The notes: generated by a model not told the origin, from the sequence alone. Numbered from the stretch's first letter, positions 7,960 to 20,560 are shown. The stretch is DNA of 64,000 nucleotides from an uncultured Dehalococcoidia bacterium (GCA_937975645.1 CALJTV010000017.1:34201-98200); one strand, 5' to 3'. Made by a program: numbers and translations.

Positions 7960-9543
7960 ATGGCCCAAGTTGTAGGATTTCGTAACATTTGTGAGATGTT
8001 GGCTGAAAATGCCAGGCTCTATCCTGACGATGTTGCACTAGTTGAGTTGAGACCCAGCAAGGGATTCAGAAAGGAGATCTCCTGGCAGGAATTTCATAGA
8101 AGGTCTAACAGGATAGCAAACGCCCTTGTAGAGCGAGGTATCAAAAAGGGCGATAAAGTAGTGCATTGGATGATGAACTCAATCGAGTGGTTGATAGTCT
8201 ATTTCGGTATCATCAAGAGTGGTGCCTGGGTTGTGCCCCTGAATTTCAGGTTCACCGCTCGCGATTTTAAGTATTGTGTAGAGATTTCAGAGGCAAAGAT
8301 GGCAGTGTTGGGAGAGGAATTCGTTGACAGGGTACAGGCGGCGCGTGGGGAACTCCCCACAGTCCGACATTACATGGTGGCTGGCAAAGATATTTCGGGC
8401 GCAGAAGGTATGGAATCTTTGGAAGGAGTGATAGCACAATCATCCGACGATCCGGTGAGTATCCAGTTGGGCAGTGAGGATGAATGCGGGCTCTATTTTA
8501 CGTCTGGAACTACAGGACAACCCAAGCCTATACTTCTGACTCATGGGAATATGGTTTGTGCGGCTATTACTGAAAAAGCTCACCATTACCAGACGAGGGA
8601 GGACAATTTTGTTCTCCTACCACCTCTTTACCACACTGGGGCGAAGATGCACTGGTTCGGTAGTTTACTGGTGGGTGGTAAAGCAACAATTCTGACTGAA
8701 ATTAACCCTAGAAATATATTCGAGGCTGTAGATAGAGAAAGGGGAACCATTGTGTGGCTCTTGGTGCCTTGGGTTCATGACATACTGGTGGCACTGGATA
8801 GGGGTGAGTTAAAAAAGGAAGACTATGATTTGAGTTGCTGGCGTTTGATGCATATCGGTGCCCAGCCGGTGCCACCGAAGTTAGTGCAGAGGTGGAAAGA
8901 GTATTTTCCTAATATGCAGTATGACACCAATTACGGGTTGAGTGAAGCCACCGGTCCAGGCTGTGTTCATTTGGGGATTGAAAATGAAAGAAAGGTAGGG
9001 GCAATCGGCAAGGCGGGGTATGGGTGGGAGGTAAGGATCGTTGATGACAAGGGGCGAGACGTTGCTCCTGGGGAGGTGGGTGAGCTTATAGTCAAGGGTG
9101 GTGGCGTGATGAAGGGATATTATAAGAATCCTGAAAGAACCGCGGAAACTATTAAAGACAGGTGGCTTTACACTGGTGATTTGGCTCGGTTTGATGAGGA
9201 GGGCTTTATTTATCTCGTTGACAGAAAGAAAGACGTCATTATTACAGGGGGAGAAAATATATATCCCAGTGAAATGGAGGAAATTATCCATAGCCATCCC
9301 AAGGTATATGATGTGGCAGTTGTCGGTGTTCCAGACGAGCGTTTGGGCGAGATAGCAGTGGCTGTCGTACAGCCTAAGCCAGGGGATACTCTGAGCGAAG
9401 CCGAAATACTAGAATTTTGCGAACAAAATCTGGCTAGACACCTTCGACCCAGACGAATTGTTTTTGACAAAGTACCGAGGAACCCTACAGGAAAAATAGA
9501 AAAATCAAAGTTGAGAGAGAAGTTGTGTAGTGCTATTGCCTGA
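7960..9543 (+). CDS. AMP-forming acyl-CoA synthetase / carboxylate-CoA ligase
   Basis: 527 aa of the ANL superfamily. The P-loop-like FTSGTTGQPKP lies near residue 180. The later core motifs YGLSEATGPGC, YTGDLARFDEEGF and DRKKDVIITGGENIYPSE are intact. The C-terminal NPTGKIEKSKL carries the catalytic lysine near residue 510. It should adenylate a carboxylic acid and transfer it to CoA in the cytosol. The gene follows dctM by 14 bases, so uptake and activation of the same acid is a reasonable inference. Chain length or aromatic specificity cannot be told from sequence alone. Confidence 0.88.
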   Translation: MAQVVGFRNICEMLAENARLYPDDVALVELRPSKGFRKEISWQEFHRRSNRIANALVERGIKKGDKVVHWMMNSIEWLIVYFGIIKSGAWVVPLNFRFTARDFKYCVEISEAKMAVLGEEFVDRVQAARGELPTVRHYMVAGKDISGAEGMESLEGVIAQSSDDPVSIQLGSEDECGLYFTSGTTGQPKPILLTHGNMVCAAITEKAHHYQTREDNFVLLPPLYHTGAKMHWFGSLLVGGKATILTEINPRNIFEAVDRERGTIVWLLVPWVHDILVALDRGELKKEDYDLSCWRLMHIGAQPVPPKLVQRWKEYFPNMQYDTNYGLSEATGPGCVHLGIENERKVGAIGKAGYGWEVRIVDDKGRDVAPGEVGELIVKGGGVMKGYYKNPERTAETIKDRWLYTGDLARFDEEGFIYLVDRKKDVIITGGENIYPSEMEEIIHSHPKVYDVAVVGVPDERLGEIAVAVVQPKPGDTLSEAEILEFCEQNLARHLRPRRIVFDKVPRNPTGKIEKSKLREKLCSAIA

Positions 9544-9609
9544 GTTTGTGCACGGGGCAGAGTGGCTTGTATGCTTGTCAAATTATTTAACCAGGTAGCC
9601 CAACTTTAG

Positions 9610-9638
9610 TTGACAAAAAGCCAACGGTCGGTTATAAT
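9610..9638 (+). promoter_or_regulatory. Near-consensus sigma-70 promoter of rpoBC
   Basis: TTGACA at 9610-9615 and TATAAT at 9633-9638 are both perfect, with a 17-base spacer. The predicted leader to rpoB is about 160 bases. I found no terminator-like hairpin in this leader. Confidence 0.85.
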
Positions 9639-9804
9639 GAAAGTTCGCTGTAGGATATGACACTTAGGTCGTACACTTAACCTTCCCCCAGCTTGCTGCT
9701 GACTATTTCTTGATGGTTCTTCTATTCGGGCGCAATAGTCCAATCGTAGTGTCTGATCGAGAGTAATAGTTTCCAAAAGGTGGTAACTGACCTAAATAAG
9801 GAGC

Positions 9805-12800
9805 ATGGCTTTGATAGAGCGAAAATCTTTTGCTAAATTACCTGAAGTTTTACAAATTCCTAACCTCATCAAGGTCCAGTTAGATTCATTTCGCTGGTTT
9901 CAGGAGGAAGGGCTAAGAGAACTTTTGGAGGAGATGTCTCCCATCCTGGACTTCACTGGCAACAGGTTGGAGCTACATTTTACCAATTACGAGTTTCGTC
10001 CTCCTGTACATTCAGTGGACGAGTGCCGTGAGCGTGACATGACATATGCTGCGCCCCTTTATGTCAGGAGCAAGCTAATTGTTAAGGAAACAGGTGAGAT
10101 CAAGGAGCAAGACATCTTTTTTGGTGATATTCCCCTTATGACGGACAAAGGTACGTTTATTATAAGCGGTGCGGAACGTGTGGTTGTTAATCAGCTAGTT
10201 AGGTCGCCCGGGATCTATTTCAGTTTACAAGAGGACCCAGCCACTGGGCGCGAGCTTTGTGTTGCTAAATTGATTCCGGAACACGGTGCCTGGCTCGAGT
10301 TTGAGACTCTGGGTAGAGATGTAATTTATGTGAAAGTCGATGGTAAGCGGAAGGTCCCGGTAGTGGTGTTGCTGCGGGCTATCGGTTGTATTGGTGACGG
10401 TGACTTGCGAGATATTTTCCACAATGTCGAACCGCTGTCAGAGCAGGGTTTGGTGCAGTCTGGGCTGGAAAAAGATTTTGGGATCAGGACCCAGGAGGAA
10501 GCGCTGATAGACGTTTATAGGAGATTGCGCCCGGGTGAACCGCCTACTGTTGAGAATGCACAGGCTCTTCTTACCAACTTGTTTTTCAATCCTCGGAGAT
10601 ACGATCTTGGTAGAGTGGGGCGCTATAAGCTGAATAGCAGGCTGGGGCTTAATATTGACGAGAATCAGCGATGCTTGACGAAGGAAGACTTTGTCCAGAT
10701 CGTCCGCCATATTATGAGGATCAACAACGGGCTTGAAGAGCCCGATGACATAGACCACCTTCGCAATCGTCGTGTACGTACAGTGGGACATCTCATGCAG
10801 AACCAGTTTCGTATCGGTTTATTGCGTTTGGAGAGGACCATTAAGGAGCGCATGAGTATTGTGGGGCCTGAAGCTGCCACTCCAGCCAACCTCATCAACA
10901 ATCGCCCTGTAGTGGCTGCTATGCGGGAGTTCTTTGGTGGCTCGCAGTTGTCGCAGTTTATGGATCAGACCAATCCACTGGCTGAGCTGACGCATAAGCG
11001 TCGTCTTTCAGCCATGGGGCCGGGTGGACTTAGCCGAGAGCGAGCGGGTTTTGATGTAAGGGATGTGCACCATTCTCATTATGGTAAGATCTGTCCGATT
11101 GAGACTCCAGAGGGACCCAATATCGGGCTAATTGGTTCCTTAGCCACTTATGCCTCAGTCAACGAATACGGGTTCATTCAGACCCCCTATCGCAGGGTAC
11201 TTCGTGAAGTTTCTAACAATTCTGAGAAATTGAGTGGCAGGACGTTGGCTGAGGATATAGTTGGGGACGACGGGAAGTTGATTGCTTCCAAAGGGACTGT
11301 AGTTACGCGAGAGGTCGCTCAGAAACTTCAAAAGCTACCACCACGCAAGATACGAGTTGTTCCCTTTGTGTCTGATGAAATTGTTTACCTGACTGCCGAG
11401 GATGAAGAGCGCTATACGATTGCACAGGCAAATGCCCGGCTTAATGAGCGAAACGAGTTTGTTGAAGGCAAGATCGGTGTCATGCGGGGTGGGAAATACT
11501 TGAAGGAGCCGGCGGAGAGAGTTGACTTGATGGATGTTTCGCCGAAACAGGTGTTTAGTGTCACCACATCGCTAATACCGTTCCTTGAGCATGATGATGC
11601 TAACCGGGCACTGATGGGATCGAATATGCAGCGCCAGGCGGTGCCCTTGATCCGACCTGAAGCTCCTATTATTGGAACGGGTATGGAGAAAGAAGTTGCC
11701 AAATACAGCGGGCAGGTAGTATTTGCTCGAGAGGCTGGGGAAGTCATATCGGTCAGTGGTGACAGAATAGTCGTCCTAGAAAAAGGTGGTGCAACCCGGA
11801 CATATCCACTGATCAAATTTGCCCGCACCAATCAAGGCACCTGTATTAATCAGAGACCTGTTGTGTCTAAGGGTGATAGAGTGGAGAAAGGACAGGTCAT
11901 AGCTGACAGCTCCGCTACAGATCAGGGTGAACTTGCACTGGGACAGAATATAGTTTGCGCCTTCATGAGCTGGCGTGGTTACAATTTCGAGGATGCAGTT
12001 ATCATAAGTGATAGGCTGGTGAAGGAAGATAGGTTTACCTCCATTCATATAGAGAGATATGAGATCGAGGCTCGTGAAACCAAGCTTGGTCCAGAGGAAA
12101 TTACTAGAGATATTCCTAACGTGGGTGAAGAAAGTTTACGTGATCTGGATGAGCGCGGCATAATTCGTATCGGTGCTGAGGTGGGACCTGGGTCCATATT
12201 AGTAGGTAAAATCACCCCGAAAGGGGAAACAGAGCTTACGCCTGAGGAGAGACTACTGAGAGCTATCTTTGGCGAGAAAGCGCGGGAGGTCAAAGACAAT
12301 TCCTTGCGTGTGCCGCATGGCGAATGGGGTAAAGTTATAGACGTCAAGGAGTTTTCCAGAGATAACCACAGTGATCTCCCTGCTGGTGTACATAAGCTCG
12401 TACGTGTGTGGGTAGCACAGAGGAGGAAGATCTCGGTTGGCGATAAGATGGCTGGTAGGCACGGAAACAAAGGCGTTATCTCCTGCATTGTGCCGGAGGA
12501 AGATATGCCTTTCTTGCCAGATGGCAGACCAGTAGATATAATCCTCAACCCAATAGGTGTGCCGTCTCGTATGAACATCGGACAAATTCTTGAGGCACAT
12601 CTGGGCTGGGCGGCTGAGACTCTTGGTTTTAAAGTACTCAACCCCATCTTTGACGGCGCAAGTGATACTGTGATAGAGGATGCCCTGGCAAGGGCTTGGA
12701 TAGTGCAGCAAGCTGGCGCCGTAGAGCGCGTCTATGCTGACAGGCGTGGGAAGGTTGATATTGAGAAGGCAAAGTCATGGCTTGCAGATAATGGCTATAG

Positions 12801-13440
12801 TCCCGATCGGGTGTTTGATGACCGATATCCGGGAGAAGCAAGAAATGTTTGTTTGCGTCTTTGGTTGGAGAGCCTGGGTGTGGAGGCTTATAAAATGAGC
12901 GACCAAGAATTAGACGAGGTGGTGGGGAAAATCTACATTCAACGCAGATTGTCGCCACCTATATTTGGTAAGGTGACCCTTCGGGATGGTAGAACCGGAG
13001 AACCTTTTGACCAGCCGGTGACCGTGGGCGTTATTTACATGATGAAGCTTATCCATCTAGTCGAGGATAAAGTGCATGCCCGTTCGACAGGTCCGTACTC
13101 ACTGATTACCCAGCAACCGCTTGGTGGGAAAGCACAGTTTGGTGGGCAGCGGTTTGGGGAGATGGAGGTATGGGCTTTGGAAGCCTATGGAGCTGCCTAC
13201 ACACTTCAGGAGATGCTCACCATTAAGTCCGATGATGTCACTGGCAGAGCCAAAGCTTACGAGGCTTTGGTCAAGGGTGAGGATGTATTCCAGCCTGGAG
13301 TTCCGGAATCGTTTAAAGTCCTGTTTATGGAGTTGCGCAGTCTGGGTTTAGCAGTGGAGTTACTCAATGAGGAAGAGGAGGAGGTAGCTTTCCTTGAGGA
13401 AAGGCGGCGGGTAGGAAATAGATCTAAGACTGCGAGTTAA
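9805..13440 (+). CDS. rpoB: DNA-directed RNA polymerase beta subunit
   Basis: 1211 aa, normal for a compact RpoB. The start has AAGGAG at 9798-9803. Recognisable blocks include the rifampicin region ([20 protein letters not shown] then [19 protein letters not shown]) and [20 protein letters not shown]. Near the end are [40 protein letters not shown] and a DDVTGR segment. It forms the catalytic core with RpoC. Here rpoBC is not attached to rplJL, unlike the common rplKAJL-rpoBC order; those genes lie about 17 kb downstream. Confidence 0.98.
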   Translation: MALIERKSFAKLPEVLQIPNLIKVQLDSFRWFQEEGLRELLEEMSPILDFTGNRLELHFTNYEFRPPVHSVDECRERDMTYAAPLYVRSKLIVKETGEIKEQDIFFGDIPLMTDKGTFIISGAERVVVNQLVRSPGIYFSLQEDPATGRELCVAKLIPEHGAWLEFETLGRDVIYVKVDGKRKVPVVVLLRAIGCIGDGDLRDIFHNVEPLSEQGLVQSGLEKDFGIRTQEEALIDVYRRLRPGEPPTVENAQALLTNLFFNPRRYDLGRVGRYKLNSRLGLNIDENQRCLTKEDFVQIVRHIMRINNGLEEPDDIDHLRNRRVRTVGHLMQNQFRIGLLRLERTIKERMSIVGPEAATPANLINNRPVVAAMREFFGGSQLSQFMDQTNPLAELTHKRRLSAMGPGGLSRERAGFDVRDVHHSHYGKICPIETPEGPNIGLIGSLATYASVNEYGFIQTPYRRVLREVSNNSEKLSGRTLAEDIVGDDGKLIASKGTVVTREVAQKLQKLPPRKIRVVPFVSDEIVYLTAEDEERYTIAQANARLNERNEFVEGKIGVMRGGKYLKEPAERVDLMDVSPKQVFSVTTSLIPFLEHDDANRALMGSNMQRQAVPLIRPEAPIIGTGMEKEVAKYSGQVVFAREAGEVISVSGDRIVVLEKGGATRTYPLIKFARTNQGTCINQRPVVSKGDRVEKGQVIADSSATDQGELALGQNIVCAFMSWRGYNFEDAVIISDRLVKEDRFTSIHIERYEIEARETKLGPEEITRDIPNVGEESLRDLDERGIIRIGAEVGPGSILVGKITPKGETELTPEERLLRAIFGEKAREVKDNSLRVPHGEWGKVIDVKEFSRDNHSDLPAGVHKLVRVWVAQRRKISVGDKMAGRHGNKGVISCIVPEEDMPFLPDGRPVDIILNPIGVPSRMNIGQILEAHLGWAAETLGFKVLNPIFDGASDTVIEDALARAWIVQQAGAVERVYADRRGKVDIEKAKSWLADNGYSPDRVFDDRYPGEARNVCLRLWLESLGVEAYKMSDQELDEVVGKIYIQRRLSPPIFGKVTLRDGRTGEPFDQPVTVGVIYMMKLIHLVEDKVHARSTGPYSLITQQPLGGKAQFGGQRFGEMEVWALEAYGAAYTLQEMLTIKSDDVTGRAKAYEALVKGEDVFQPGVPESFKVLFMELRSLGLAVELLNEEEEEVAFLEERRRVGNRSKTAS

Positions 13441-13452
13441 AGGAGAAACGAT

Positions 13453-16400
13453 ATGATAGAAGTCAACGATTTCAATGCAGTAAGAATTTCTCTAGCTTCT
13501 CCCGAACAGATTAAAAGTTGGTCATATGGTGAGGTGACTGAGCCGGAAACGATAAACTATCGCACCTTAAAACCAGAGAAGGACGGGCTTTTCTGCGAGC
13601 GGATCTTTGGTCCTACGAAAAACTATGAGTGTTATTGTGGTAAATATAAGAAAATTCGGTACCGCGGTGTGACCTGTGACAGATGTGGTGTCACGGTAGA
13701 GCACTCTAGGGTACGCAGGATACGCATGGGCCACATTGAACTGGCTGCGCCAGTGGCTCATGTCTGGTTTGCCAAGGGAATACCGAGCAGGCTGGCGCTG
13801 CTCTTGGACATTTCTCCTCGTAATCTTGAGCGAGTTTTATATTTTGCGCAATATATCGTCACTTCGGTTGATGAGAAAGCACGGGAGGAAATAGTTAGAA
13901 GGTTGAAAGAGGGACTGAACCAGCGGGTTTCAAGAAGAGAGGCAGCGCTGGAAAAGTATATTTCTGATGAGGAGTCTAAAAGGGAGCAGGGATTGGCTGA
14001 AGAAACGATTACGCGGGTAAACGAACTACGTCGTGAGTTTGCAGAAGAAAAAGCTGAGCTTCAGGACGTGCTGCAGGAAAGGATATCGATTATTGAAAGC
14101 CTGCGACCGTCGATGCTGCTCACTGAAAGTCAGTACCAGGAACTGAAAGCAGAGTTTGGCGAATTTTTCAAAGCTTCAATGGGGGCAGAGGCTATCCTTG
14201 ATATTCTCAAGGGGCTTGATCTGGGCAGGTTGCGCCAGGAGCTCTGGGAGGAGGTGCGTTCTAGTTCGGGACAACGCCGTAAGAAGGCGATAAAAAGGTT
14301 GCGAGTTGTGGAGGCTTTCTGGCGTAGCGGTAACAAGCCGGAATGGATGATATTGACTGTTCTTCCCGTTTTGCCACCAGACCTCCGCCCTATAGTGCAG
14401 CTTGATGGCGGGCGGTTTGCGACTAGCGACCTTAATGACCTGTATCGCCGTGTAATCAACCGCAATAACCGGCTTAAACGCTTGATCGACTTGGGCGCCC
14501 CCGAGATTATCATCTGTAATGAAAAAAGGATGCTTCAAGAGGCGGTTGATGCACTTATTGATAGCGGACGGAGGGGACGAGCGGCTGCAGTGAGCGGGAC
14601 ACACAGGTTAAAATCGCTGTCGGACATGCTTCGAGGTAAGCAGGGACGCTTCCGGCAGAATCTCCTGGGCAAGCGCGTGGACTACAGTGGTCGTTCGGTC
14701 ATTGTCGTCGGTCCTGAATTGAAACTACACCAGTGTGGTTTGCCCAGACATATGGCACTGGAGTTGTTCAAACCTTTTGTAATGCGGCGCTTGATTGATC
14801 AGGGTTATGCTCATAATATTAAGAGCGCCCGAAGGCAAGTTGAGAGGGCAAGGCCAGAGGTATGGGATATTCTAGCTGAAGTGGTCAAAGAACGACCGGT
14901 CTTACTTAACAGGGCTCCAACATTGCATCGTCTGAGTATCCAAGCTTTTGAACCTGTTCTCATTGATGGTAGTGCCATTCAGATCCATCCGCTGGTTTGT
15001 GCCGCATTTAACGCTGACTTCGATGGCGACCAGATGGCGGTTCACGTACCTCTTTCCCGGGCAGCAGTTAGGGAAGCTAAGGAGCATATGCTTAGTGTTC
15101 ACAATATGTTGTTGCCAAGCTGCGGTGAACCTATAATGACACCTACACTGGATATGGTTCTGGGCTGTTATTATCTCACTATAATTCGCCCTGGATGTCG
15201 GGGCGAGGGGATGGTCTTCGGTAGTTTCGATGAGGCTAAACTGGCCTACGAAGCGGGTGCCGTGGAACTTCATGCTGAGGTAGAGGTGAGGCTTGAACCT
15301 GGGGGGACGAGGCTCAAGACTAGCGTAGGCCGAATCCTGTTTAATGAGGTCCTACCTCCCGAATTTCGTTTCTGTAACCAGGTGATGGATAAAGCCTCTT
15401 TGAAGCGCCTGGTGCTTGATTGCTACCGTGTATTAGGGAGTGGCCCCACTGTAACTGTGCTCGACAATCTGAAGCGCTTAGGCTTTGAATTTGCCACGAA
15501 ATCGGGGGTCACGATTGCTGCCAAAGATATTGAGGTCCCGAAGACTAAAGGAAAGATCTTGGAGGAGGGCGAGGAAAAGATAGCTGTCATCGAAAGCCAA
15601 TACGAGCGCGGGTTAATCACAGAGGACGAAAGGTACAGTAGTGCTATCCAGGTATGGTCTGAGACCACAGACAAGATTACGGAAACAGTAGCACAATCAC
15701 TCGATCGCTACGGCGGGCTCTATATGATGGCAACGTCCGGCGCTAAAGGTAACATCTCACAAATCAGACAAATGGCTGGTATGCGGGGGCTTATGACAGA
15801 CCCCTCCGGTAGGATTATTGATTTTCCCATAAAATCTAGCTTTCGCGAGGGGCTTGACGTAATAGAATATTTCATTTCGACTCACGGTGCGCGCAAAGGT
15901 CTGGCTGACACTGCTCTGAGGACATCTGATGCTGGTTATTTGACACGCCGACTCATAGACGTTGCACAAGATTTGATTGTTCTAGAAGAAGATTGTGGGA
16001 CTGAGGAGGGGATCTGGCTGTTTGAAAAGCCAGATAGAGGATTATTACCATCTTTGTCTGAGCGGATAGTGGGCCGTTTGGCGGCTGCTGACATTATTGA
16101 TCCTGTTACCAGAAGAGTCATTGTTTACAGAAACGAAGAAATTGATGAAGACAAGGCGCAACAAATTATAGACGCTGGCATTACTCAGGTTTACGTGCGG
16201 TCGCCACTGAATTGTCGCTCACGGCGTGGTATCTGTCAGCGTTGCTACGGACGTGACCTGGCTAAGCGTGGATTGGTGGCTATCGGTACCGCGGTTGGCA
16301 TAATTGCCGCTCAAAGTATTGGTGAACCAGGGACACAGCTTACTCTCCGTACATTCCATACAGGGGGCGTTGTCGGTGCTGATATCACCACCGGTCTGCC

Positions 16401-17337
16401 CAGAGTCGAGGAACTCTTTGAAGCCAGGGTGCCGAAAGGTGTGGCTATCGTCTCTGAGATCGATGGCGTTGTAGAGGTGATTGAGACCCAGGATATCCCC
16501 AAGGTCAGAGTGGTGAGCACCGAATATTATCAAGATGAGTACCCCTTACCTCCAGGGGCTACCTTATTGGTGAGCGATGGGCAGTGGGTTGAAGCCGGAA
16601 CTAGATTGGCTTCTTTGACCGCTCGACCCACCAAAGGGGCGACCAGCCAGTATCCTGCAGTTCCAGATGACTCTTCCCTAGTGGCTAGAGTATCGGGGAC
16701 CATTGCTGTCCAGGACAGGCAGATCGTTATTAAGTATGAGGAGGTTGAAGAGCGCGAATATGCAATCCCTTCTGGAAGTCATATTCGGGTCAGAACCGGG
16801 GATAGGGTGAAGGCTGGAGAGCAGCTCACAGATGGCGTGGTTGACCCACAGGACATCCTCCGTATTATGGGCAGGGAAGCAGTGCAGCAATATCTGGTTG
16901 AAGAGGTGCAAAAAGTCTATCGCTCTCAAGGTGTTAACATTAACGACAAGCATATAGAGATTATTATCAGACAGATGCTAAGACGGGTGCGAATAGAATC
17001 TCCTGGTGATACTGACCTGTTGCCCGGTGACTTGGTTGACCGTTTTGAGTACGAGAGCATCAATGCTAAAGTGCTGGCGGAGGGTGGTGAGCCAGCCACA
17101 GCCCAGACGGTTCTTCTGGGTATCACACGAGCTTCACTCAATACAGATAGCTGGCTGGCAGCCGCTTCATTTCAAGAGACCACCAGAGTTTTAACTGAAG
17201 CAGCGATCTGGGGTAAGACAGACCATTTGTTGGGGCTTAAAGAAAACGTTATCATAGGTAAACTTATTCCGGCTAAAGCTTTGTCCTCCATCGAAGAGCC
17301 CCCTCCGCCAGAGCGAGAGTCCTTACCCACGTTATAG
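13453..17337 (+). CDS. rpoC: DNA-directed RNA polymerase beta' subunit
   Basis: 1294 aa. The N-terminal zinc finger CYCG...CDRCGV is near residue 60. The catalytic magnesium loop [16 protein letters not shown] is near residue 519. The second zinc site [16 protein letters not shown] and [20 protein letters not shown] (bridge/trigger region) follow. The C-terminus has the usual [20 protein letters not shown]. It starts 12 bases after rpoB behind AAAGGAG, so it belongs to the same operon. No strong terminator is evident in the 258 bases after it. Confidence 0.98.
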   Translation: MIEVNDFNAVRISLASPEQIKSWSYGEVTEPETINYRTLKPEKDGLFCERIFGPTKNYECYCGKYKKIRYRGVTCDRCGVTVEHSRVRRIRMGHIELAAPVAHVWFAKGIPSRLALLLDISPRNLERVLYFAQYIVTSVDEKAREEIVRRLKEGLNQRVSRREAALEKYISDEESKREQGLAEETITRVNELRREFAEEKAELQDVLQERISIIESLRPSMLLTESQYQELKAEFGEFFKASMGAEAILDILKGLDLGRLRQELWEEVRSSSGQRRKKAIKRLRVVEAFWRSGNKPEWMILTVLPVLPPDLRPIVQLDGGRFATSDLNDLYRRVINRNNRLKRLIDLGAPEIIICNEKRMLQEAVDALIDSGRRGRAAAVSGTHRLKSLSDMLRGKQGRFRQNLLGKRVDYSGRSVIVVGPELKLHQCGLPRHMALELFKPFVMRRLIDQGYAHNIKSARRQVERARPEVWDILAEVVKERPVLLNRAPTLHRLSIQAFEPVLIDGSAIQIHPLVCAAFNADFDGDQMAVHVPLSRAAVREAKEHMLSVHNMLLPSCGEPIMTPTLDMVLGCYYLTIIRPGCRGEGMVFGSFDEAKLAYEAGAVELHAEVEVRLEPGGTRLKTSVGRILFNEVLPPEFRFCNQVMDKASLKRLVLDCYRVLGSGPTVTVLDNLKRLGFEFATKSGVTIAAKDIEVPKTKGKILEEGEEKIAVIESQYERGLITEDERYSSAIQVWSETTDKITETVAQSLDRYGGLYMMATSGAKGNISQIRQMAGMRGLMTDPSGRIIDFPIKSSFREGLDVIEYFISTHGARKGLADTALRTSDAGYLTRRLIDVAQDLIVLEEDCGTEEGIWLFEKPDRGLLPSLSERIVGRLAAADIIDPVTRRVIVYRNEEIDEDKAQQIIDAGITQVYVRSPLNCRSRRGICQRCYGRDLAKRGLVAIGTAVGIIAAQSIGEPGTQLTLRTFHTGGVVGADITTGLPRVEELFEARVPKGVAIVSEIDGVVEVIETQDIPKVRVVSTEYYQDEYPLPPGATLLVSDGQWVEAGTRLASLTARPTKGATSQYPAVPDDSSLVARVSGTIAVQDRQIVIKYEEVEEREYAIPSGSHIRVRTGDRVKAGEQLTDGVVDPQDILRIMGREAVQQYLVEEVQKVYRSQGVNINDKHIEIIIRQMLRRVRIESPGDTDLLPGDLVDRFEYESINAKVLAEGGEPATAQTVLLGITRASLNTDSWLAAASFQETTRVLTEAAIWGKTDHLLGLKENVIIGKLIPAKALSSIEEPPPPERESLPTL

Positions 17338-17595
17338 GTATGGGTCTTCTTGAAGTTTTTAGGCAAACATAGTCACAGCCGCTGGCGATAGTGTTTTAAT
17401 GTGGATATCCGCCTCCTGTTGCAGGCGAAGTGCTTCACGTCTTTATTGTGGTATTGGTATCTTGTCTCTTAGGGCACAGCAATGGGTTATTATTCGAGAT
17501 TCGGTATCGGTGGGATGGCTGCAGGGCTGCAGAGGTAGGTGGAATGTGTTGTATAATGGTACTGTGGCGCTGGTTTATGTGCTGAGTGGTGGGTA

Positions 17596-18636
17596 ATGAA
17601 AGAGAACAAGGCAAAGGTGCGAATAGTTTCAGCCAAACAAAGTGCGGACGACATATCTTTGGACGCAAGTCTTCGTCCTCGGCGCTTAAGCGAGTTTGTG
17701 GGGCAAGATAAGGTCAAGGAAAATTTAGCGATAGCGATTGCCGCAGCTAAAAAAAGAGGCGAGCCTTTGGACCACATTCTGCTCTATGGTCCTCCTGGTC
17801 TGGGGAAGACTACGCTGGCTCATATTATTGCTGCGGAAATGGGGGTAAACATCAGGGTCACTTCAGGCCCGGCAATAGAGCGCCCTGGTGACCTTGCAGC
17901 TATCCTGACTAATTTACAAAAAAGTGATAGTTTTTTTATAGATGAGATTCACCGGCTGAGTCGTTCGGTGGAGGAAGTCCTCTATTCTGCGATGGAGGAG
18001 TTTGCTATAGATGTCGTGATCGGCAAAGGGCCGGGAGCACGAAGCCTACGTCTAAAACTGCCTCCCTTTACTCTGGTTGGTGCGACCACCCGTTATGCTT
18101 TAATGAGCCCACCTTTAAGAGACAGGTTTGGTGCTGTGTACCGGCTCGATTTTTATGATGAAGACTCGATAGAGCTGATCCTGAGGCGATCAGCGAAACT
18201 TCTAAATGTTGAAATAGATGAAGGTGCTCTGATCCAGATAGCGCGTCGAGCCCGGGGGACACCGAGGGTAGCTAATCGTCTTCTTAAGAGAGTGCGAGAT
18301 TATGCTCAGGTGATGGCTGACGGGATGATCACAGAGTCAGTAGCAATGGAAGCTCTCTTGAAGCTGGAGGTAGATCCTTTGGGGTTGGATGAAGTTGACC
18401 ACAAAATATTGCGAGCCATTATTGAAAAATTCGATGGTGGGCCTGTTGGGTTGGAGACTATAGCTGCTTCTATAAGTGAGGAAGCGGATACGATCATGGA
18501 CGTATACGAGCCGTATCTACTTCAGCTAGGGTTCATAGAGCGTACCCCGCGAGGAAGGTCGGCTACAAAGCTTGCGTATGAGCACCTCGGGGTGGTATAC
18601 AAAAAGGGTCCTGCCAATCAGCCAAGACTGTGGTAG
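17596..18636 (+). CDS. ruvB: Holliday junction branch migration ATPase RuvB
   Basis: 346 aa. The Walker A motif [12 protein letters not shown] and Walker [11 protein letters not shown] are intact, with the RuvB hallmark [19 protein letters not shown] at the N-terminus and the arginine-finger region [18 protein letters not shown]. The C-terminal winged helix ([18 protein letters not shown]) is present. RuvB hexamers drive branch migration with RuvA. ruvA and ruvC are not in this window. A TATAAT at 17552-17557 could be its -10, but no good -35 accompanies it. The next gene overlaps the 3' end by 7 bases. Confidence 0.97.
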   Translation: MKENKAKVRIVSAKQSADDISLDASLRPRRLSEFVGQDKVKENLAIAIAAAKKRGEPLDHILLYGPPGLGKTTLAHIIAAEMGVNIRVTSGPAIERPGDLAAILTNLQKSDSFFIDEIHRLSRSVEEVLYSAMEEFAIDVVIGKGPGARSLRLKLPPFTLVGATTRYALMSPPLRDRFGAVYRLDFYDEDSIELILRRSAKLLNVEIDEGALIQIARRARGTPRVANRLLKRVRDYAQVMADGMITESVAMEALLKLEVDPLGLDEVDHKILRAIIEKFDGGPVGLETIAASISEEADTIMDVYEPYLLQLGFIERTPRGRSATKLAYEHLGVVYKKGPANQPRLW

Positions 18637-19139
18637 AGCGGTTGCAGCTCCGAGACTCCTCTTTAACGGCTAACAGTTTTTCCTCTATTTTGCTACTTTC
18701 CACCCTGAGCAGAGGTCTTGTTGTTCTATCTACTTTAATTGGGTTTTTGTGGGTCTGTGGATGTGCTACTGGCGCAGAAATAGCCAGAGTGGAGCGGGTT
18801 ATCGATGGGGATACCATCGTGGTCTCGGGTGGCGAGCGTGTGCGGTATATTGGTATTGATGCCCCAGAGGTGGGTGAACCTTTCTATTATGAGGCAAAAC
18901 AGTTCAACGAGCAAATGGTCGTGGGGAAGTGTGTCAAATTGGAAAAGGATGTCTCTGATAGGGACGACTATGGAAGATTGTTGCGCTATGTGTATGTCGA
19001 CGGCATTTTTGTCAATGGGGAGATGGTGCGGAACGGCTATGCTTTAGCCAAAAAATATCCTCCTGACACTAAGTACCAAGCATACTTAGAAAAAATGGAA
19101 GGCGAAGCAAGACGATTGCACAAGGGGCTGTGGCGATGA
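18630..19139 (+). CDS. Thermonuclease (SNase-fold) lipoprotein
   Basis: 169 aa from a GTG overlapping ruvB by 7 bases; a later start is possible, since no clear ribosome site separates them. A hydrophobic segment ([15 protein letters not shown]) ends in a probable lipobox, so the mature enzyme should be exported and lipid-anchored. The SNase fold is clear: [25 protein letters not shown], then [16 protein letters not shown] and VRNGYALAK. The catalytic set of Staphylococcus nuclease (R35, E43, R87) has likely counterparts in RYIGIDAPE and in YGRLLRYV. It probably degrades extracellular DNA or RNA. Confidence 0.82.
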   Translation: MVERLQLRDSSLTANSFSSILLLSTLSRGLVVLSTLIGFLWVCGCATGAEIARVERVIDGDTIVVSGGERVRYIGIDAPEVGEPFYYEAKQFNEQMVVGKCVKLEKDVSDRDDYGRLLRYVYVDGIFVNGEMVRNGYALAKKYPPDTKYQAYLEKMEGEARRLHKGLWR

Positions 19140-19211
19140 TCCTGTGGTCTCCACCGTATATCTAGTTTCCCAGATTGGGTGTTGAGCCGATTTGAAATAT
19201 CCAAGAGACCG

Positions 19212-20117
19212 TTAAACAGTCTTCTGTCGGCTTCTGGTGAAGGCTTGTCCCAACAGGGCTGGACCGAAGAGTAGAGAAACTCCCAGCAGGGCAAGAAGTA
19301 GCCAAGTGATCGGACCTGTGTAGTCTTTAGCATTGAGGATAATAATTACCAGTACCGCCGTTTCAAGTAGTGTCAGGACACCAAGTTTTGCCCAGCGTTG
19401 TTTCATGCGGATGAAGGCTATTGCGGCTATTGCCAAAACAGAGAAGCTCGATGCAATAAGAGTCGCGTATTTCTGAAGCTGTCCTTGCCAAGATAAGTCA
19501 GTGCCTTTTGCTACTGCCATGATCCAGCCTATGGTTATGGGCAAAGGTAGCAGCATTAGAGAGGCAAAAATCCAGTCACGTTTTAGTGCCGCTTTGGTTA
19601 CAGAAATGATAACGAGGAGCAGCAACGGCGCGTAAGCTATAAATGCAAACCAAGACCAAGCCCCTGGCAGATATACAAGGAGGGCTCCGATAGCTATAAT
19701 AGGTGTCAGAGAATAGCCCAGCCATGGAAATAGCCAGTCTGGTCGGCCCTTGTACCAGCCGTAGATGGTAACGCTGCCTACTAAGATAACGACTGTGGCT
19801 AACCAGAAGATATTTTCCCAGAAATGTAAAGCGAACAATAGGGCTACCAGCAAATGTGGTAGTGCCGCGCACAACGATTGGCGCCAGGTACCCTGGCTGT
19901 AGACTTCGTATATTTGCCGGGCAACCGTTTGTGGTGGACCGAGGATCTTGGTGGCAACAGTTGTTGCTTCTTCAGCAGATAGCCCTGACTCTCTTAATTC
20001 TCGGCTCCTGTCCTCTAGATGGGCACGGATTTCTTTTATCACGGTGCTCTCGAGCACAGGATCAAGCCTCAGGTACTTTTTTAAACTTTCAAAATATTCC
20101 GACTCCAGCGGTGACAC
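19212..20117 (-). CDS. HAAS-domain multi-pass membrane protein paired with PadR
   Basis: 301 aa from a GTG start. The first 75 residues form an alpha-helical HAAS/DUF1700-like signalling domain, with EIRAHLEDRSRELRESGLSAEEA and ILGPPQTVARQIYE. About eight hydrophobic segments follow. Such proteins are commonly encoded directly behind a PadR regulator; here the gap is 13 bases. The family is thought to sense or respond at the membrane, but the ligand and output are unknown. It converges with the thermonuclease gene. Confidence 0.72.
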   Translation of the reverse strand: MSPLESEYFESLKKYLRLDPVLESTVIKEIRAHLEDRSRELRESGLSAEEATTVATKILGPPQTVARQIYEVYSQGTWRQSLCAALPHLLVALLFALHFWENIFWLATVVILVGSVTIYGWYKGRPDWLFPWLGYSLTPIIAIGALLVYLPGAWSWFAFIAYAPLLLLVIISVTKAALKRDWIFASLMLLPLPITIGWIMAVAKGTDLSWQGQLQKYATLIASSFSVLAIAAIAFIRMKQRWAKLGVLTLLETAVLVIIILNAKDYTGPITWLLLALLGVSLLFGPALLGQAFTRSRQKTV

Positions 20118-20130
20118 GTTATCTACCCGC

Positions 20131-20466
20131 CTAGTTGCTTGCCGGTTGCATAATCAGGGATACTGCTGCCGAAAAATCTTGCCATATCGATAGTCTTTCT
20201 GCTAGCACCTTTTGTCCCTTTGTTGTTATGAAGTAGTAGCGTCTTTCTTGTCCACCTGGTATTTTTTGCCACCTGCCAGAGATTAGCCCCGCCCTCTCCA
20301 AGCGATGCAAGGCTGGATAAAGTGTACCTTCCTTAAATTGGAAATAGCCGTTACTCCTCTTTTCTAATTCCTTAATGATTTGGTAGCCATACATGGGCTG
20401 ATTACTAATCAGTGACAGAAGTAAAGTATCGGTGCTGCCTTTCAGTAGTTCACGTTCGTAACTCAT
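20131..20466 (-). CDS. PadR-family transcriptional regulator
   Basis: 111 aa. The PadR winged-helix pattern is plain: LKGSTDTLLLSLISNQPMYG, YQIIKELEKRSNGYFQFKEG, TLYPALHRLERAGLISGRW, then RRYYFITTKGQKVL. The short C-terminal helix indicates the small PadR subfamily. It likely represses its own operon with the downstream HAAS membrane protein. No ATGT-N8-ACAT operator was recognised in the 94 bases upstream. Confidence 0.9.
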   Translation of the reverse strand: MSYERELLKGSTDTLLLSLISNQPMYGYQIIKELEKRSNGYFQFKEGTLYPALHRLERAGLISGRWQKIPGGQERRYYFITTKGQKVLAERLSIWQDFSAAVSLIMQPASN

Positions 20467-20560
20467 AGCCCCCCCATTTTGAGGTTCGTTGGAAACGATT
20501 TATTATTTAGCTTAAGAATAGCACTGGAAAACTGGAGCAGTCAAGAGACGAAATTCAATA

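Noticed and set aside
17552..17557. TATAAT read as the ruvB promoter
   Set aside because: No acceptable -35 or TG extension accompanies it; kept only as a note under ruvB.
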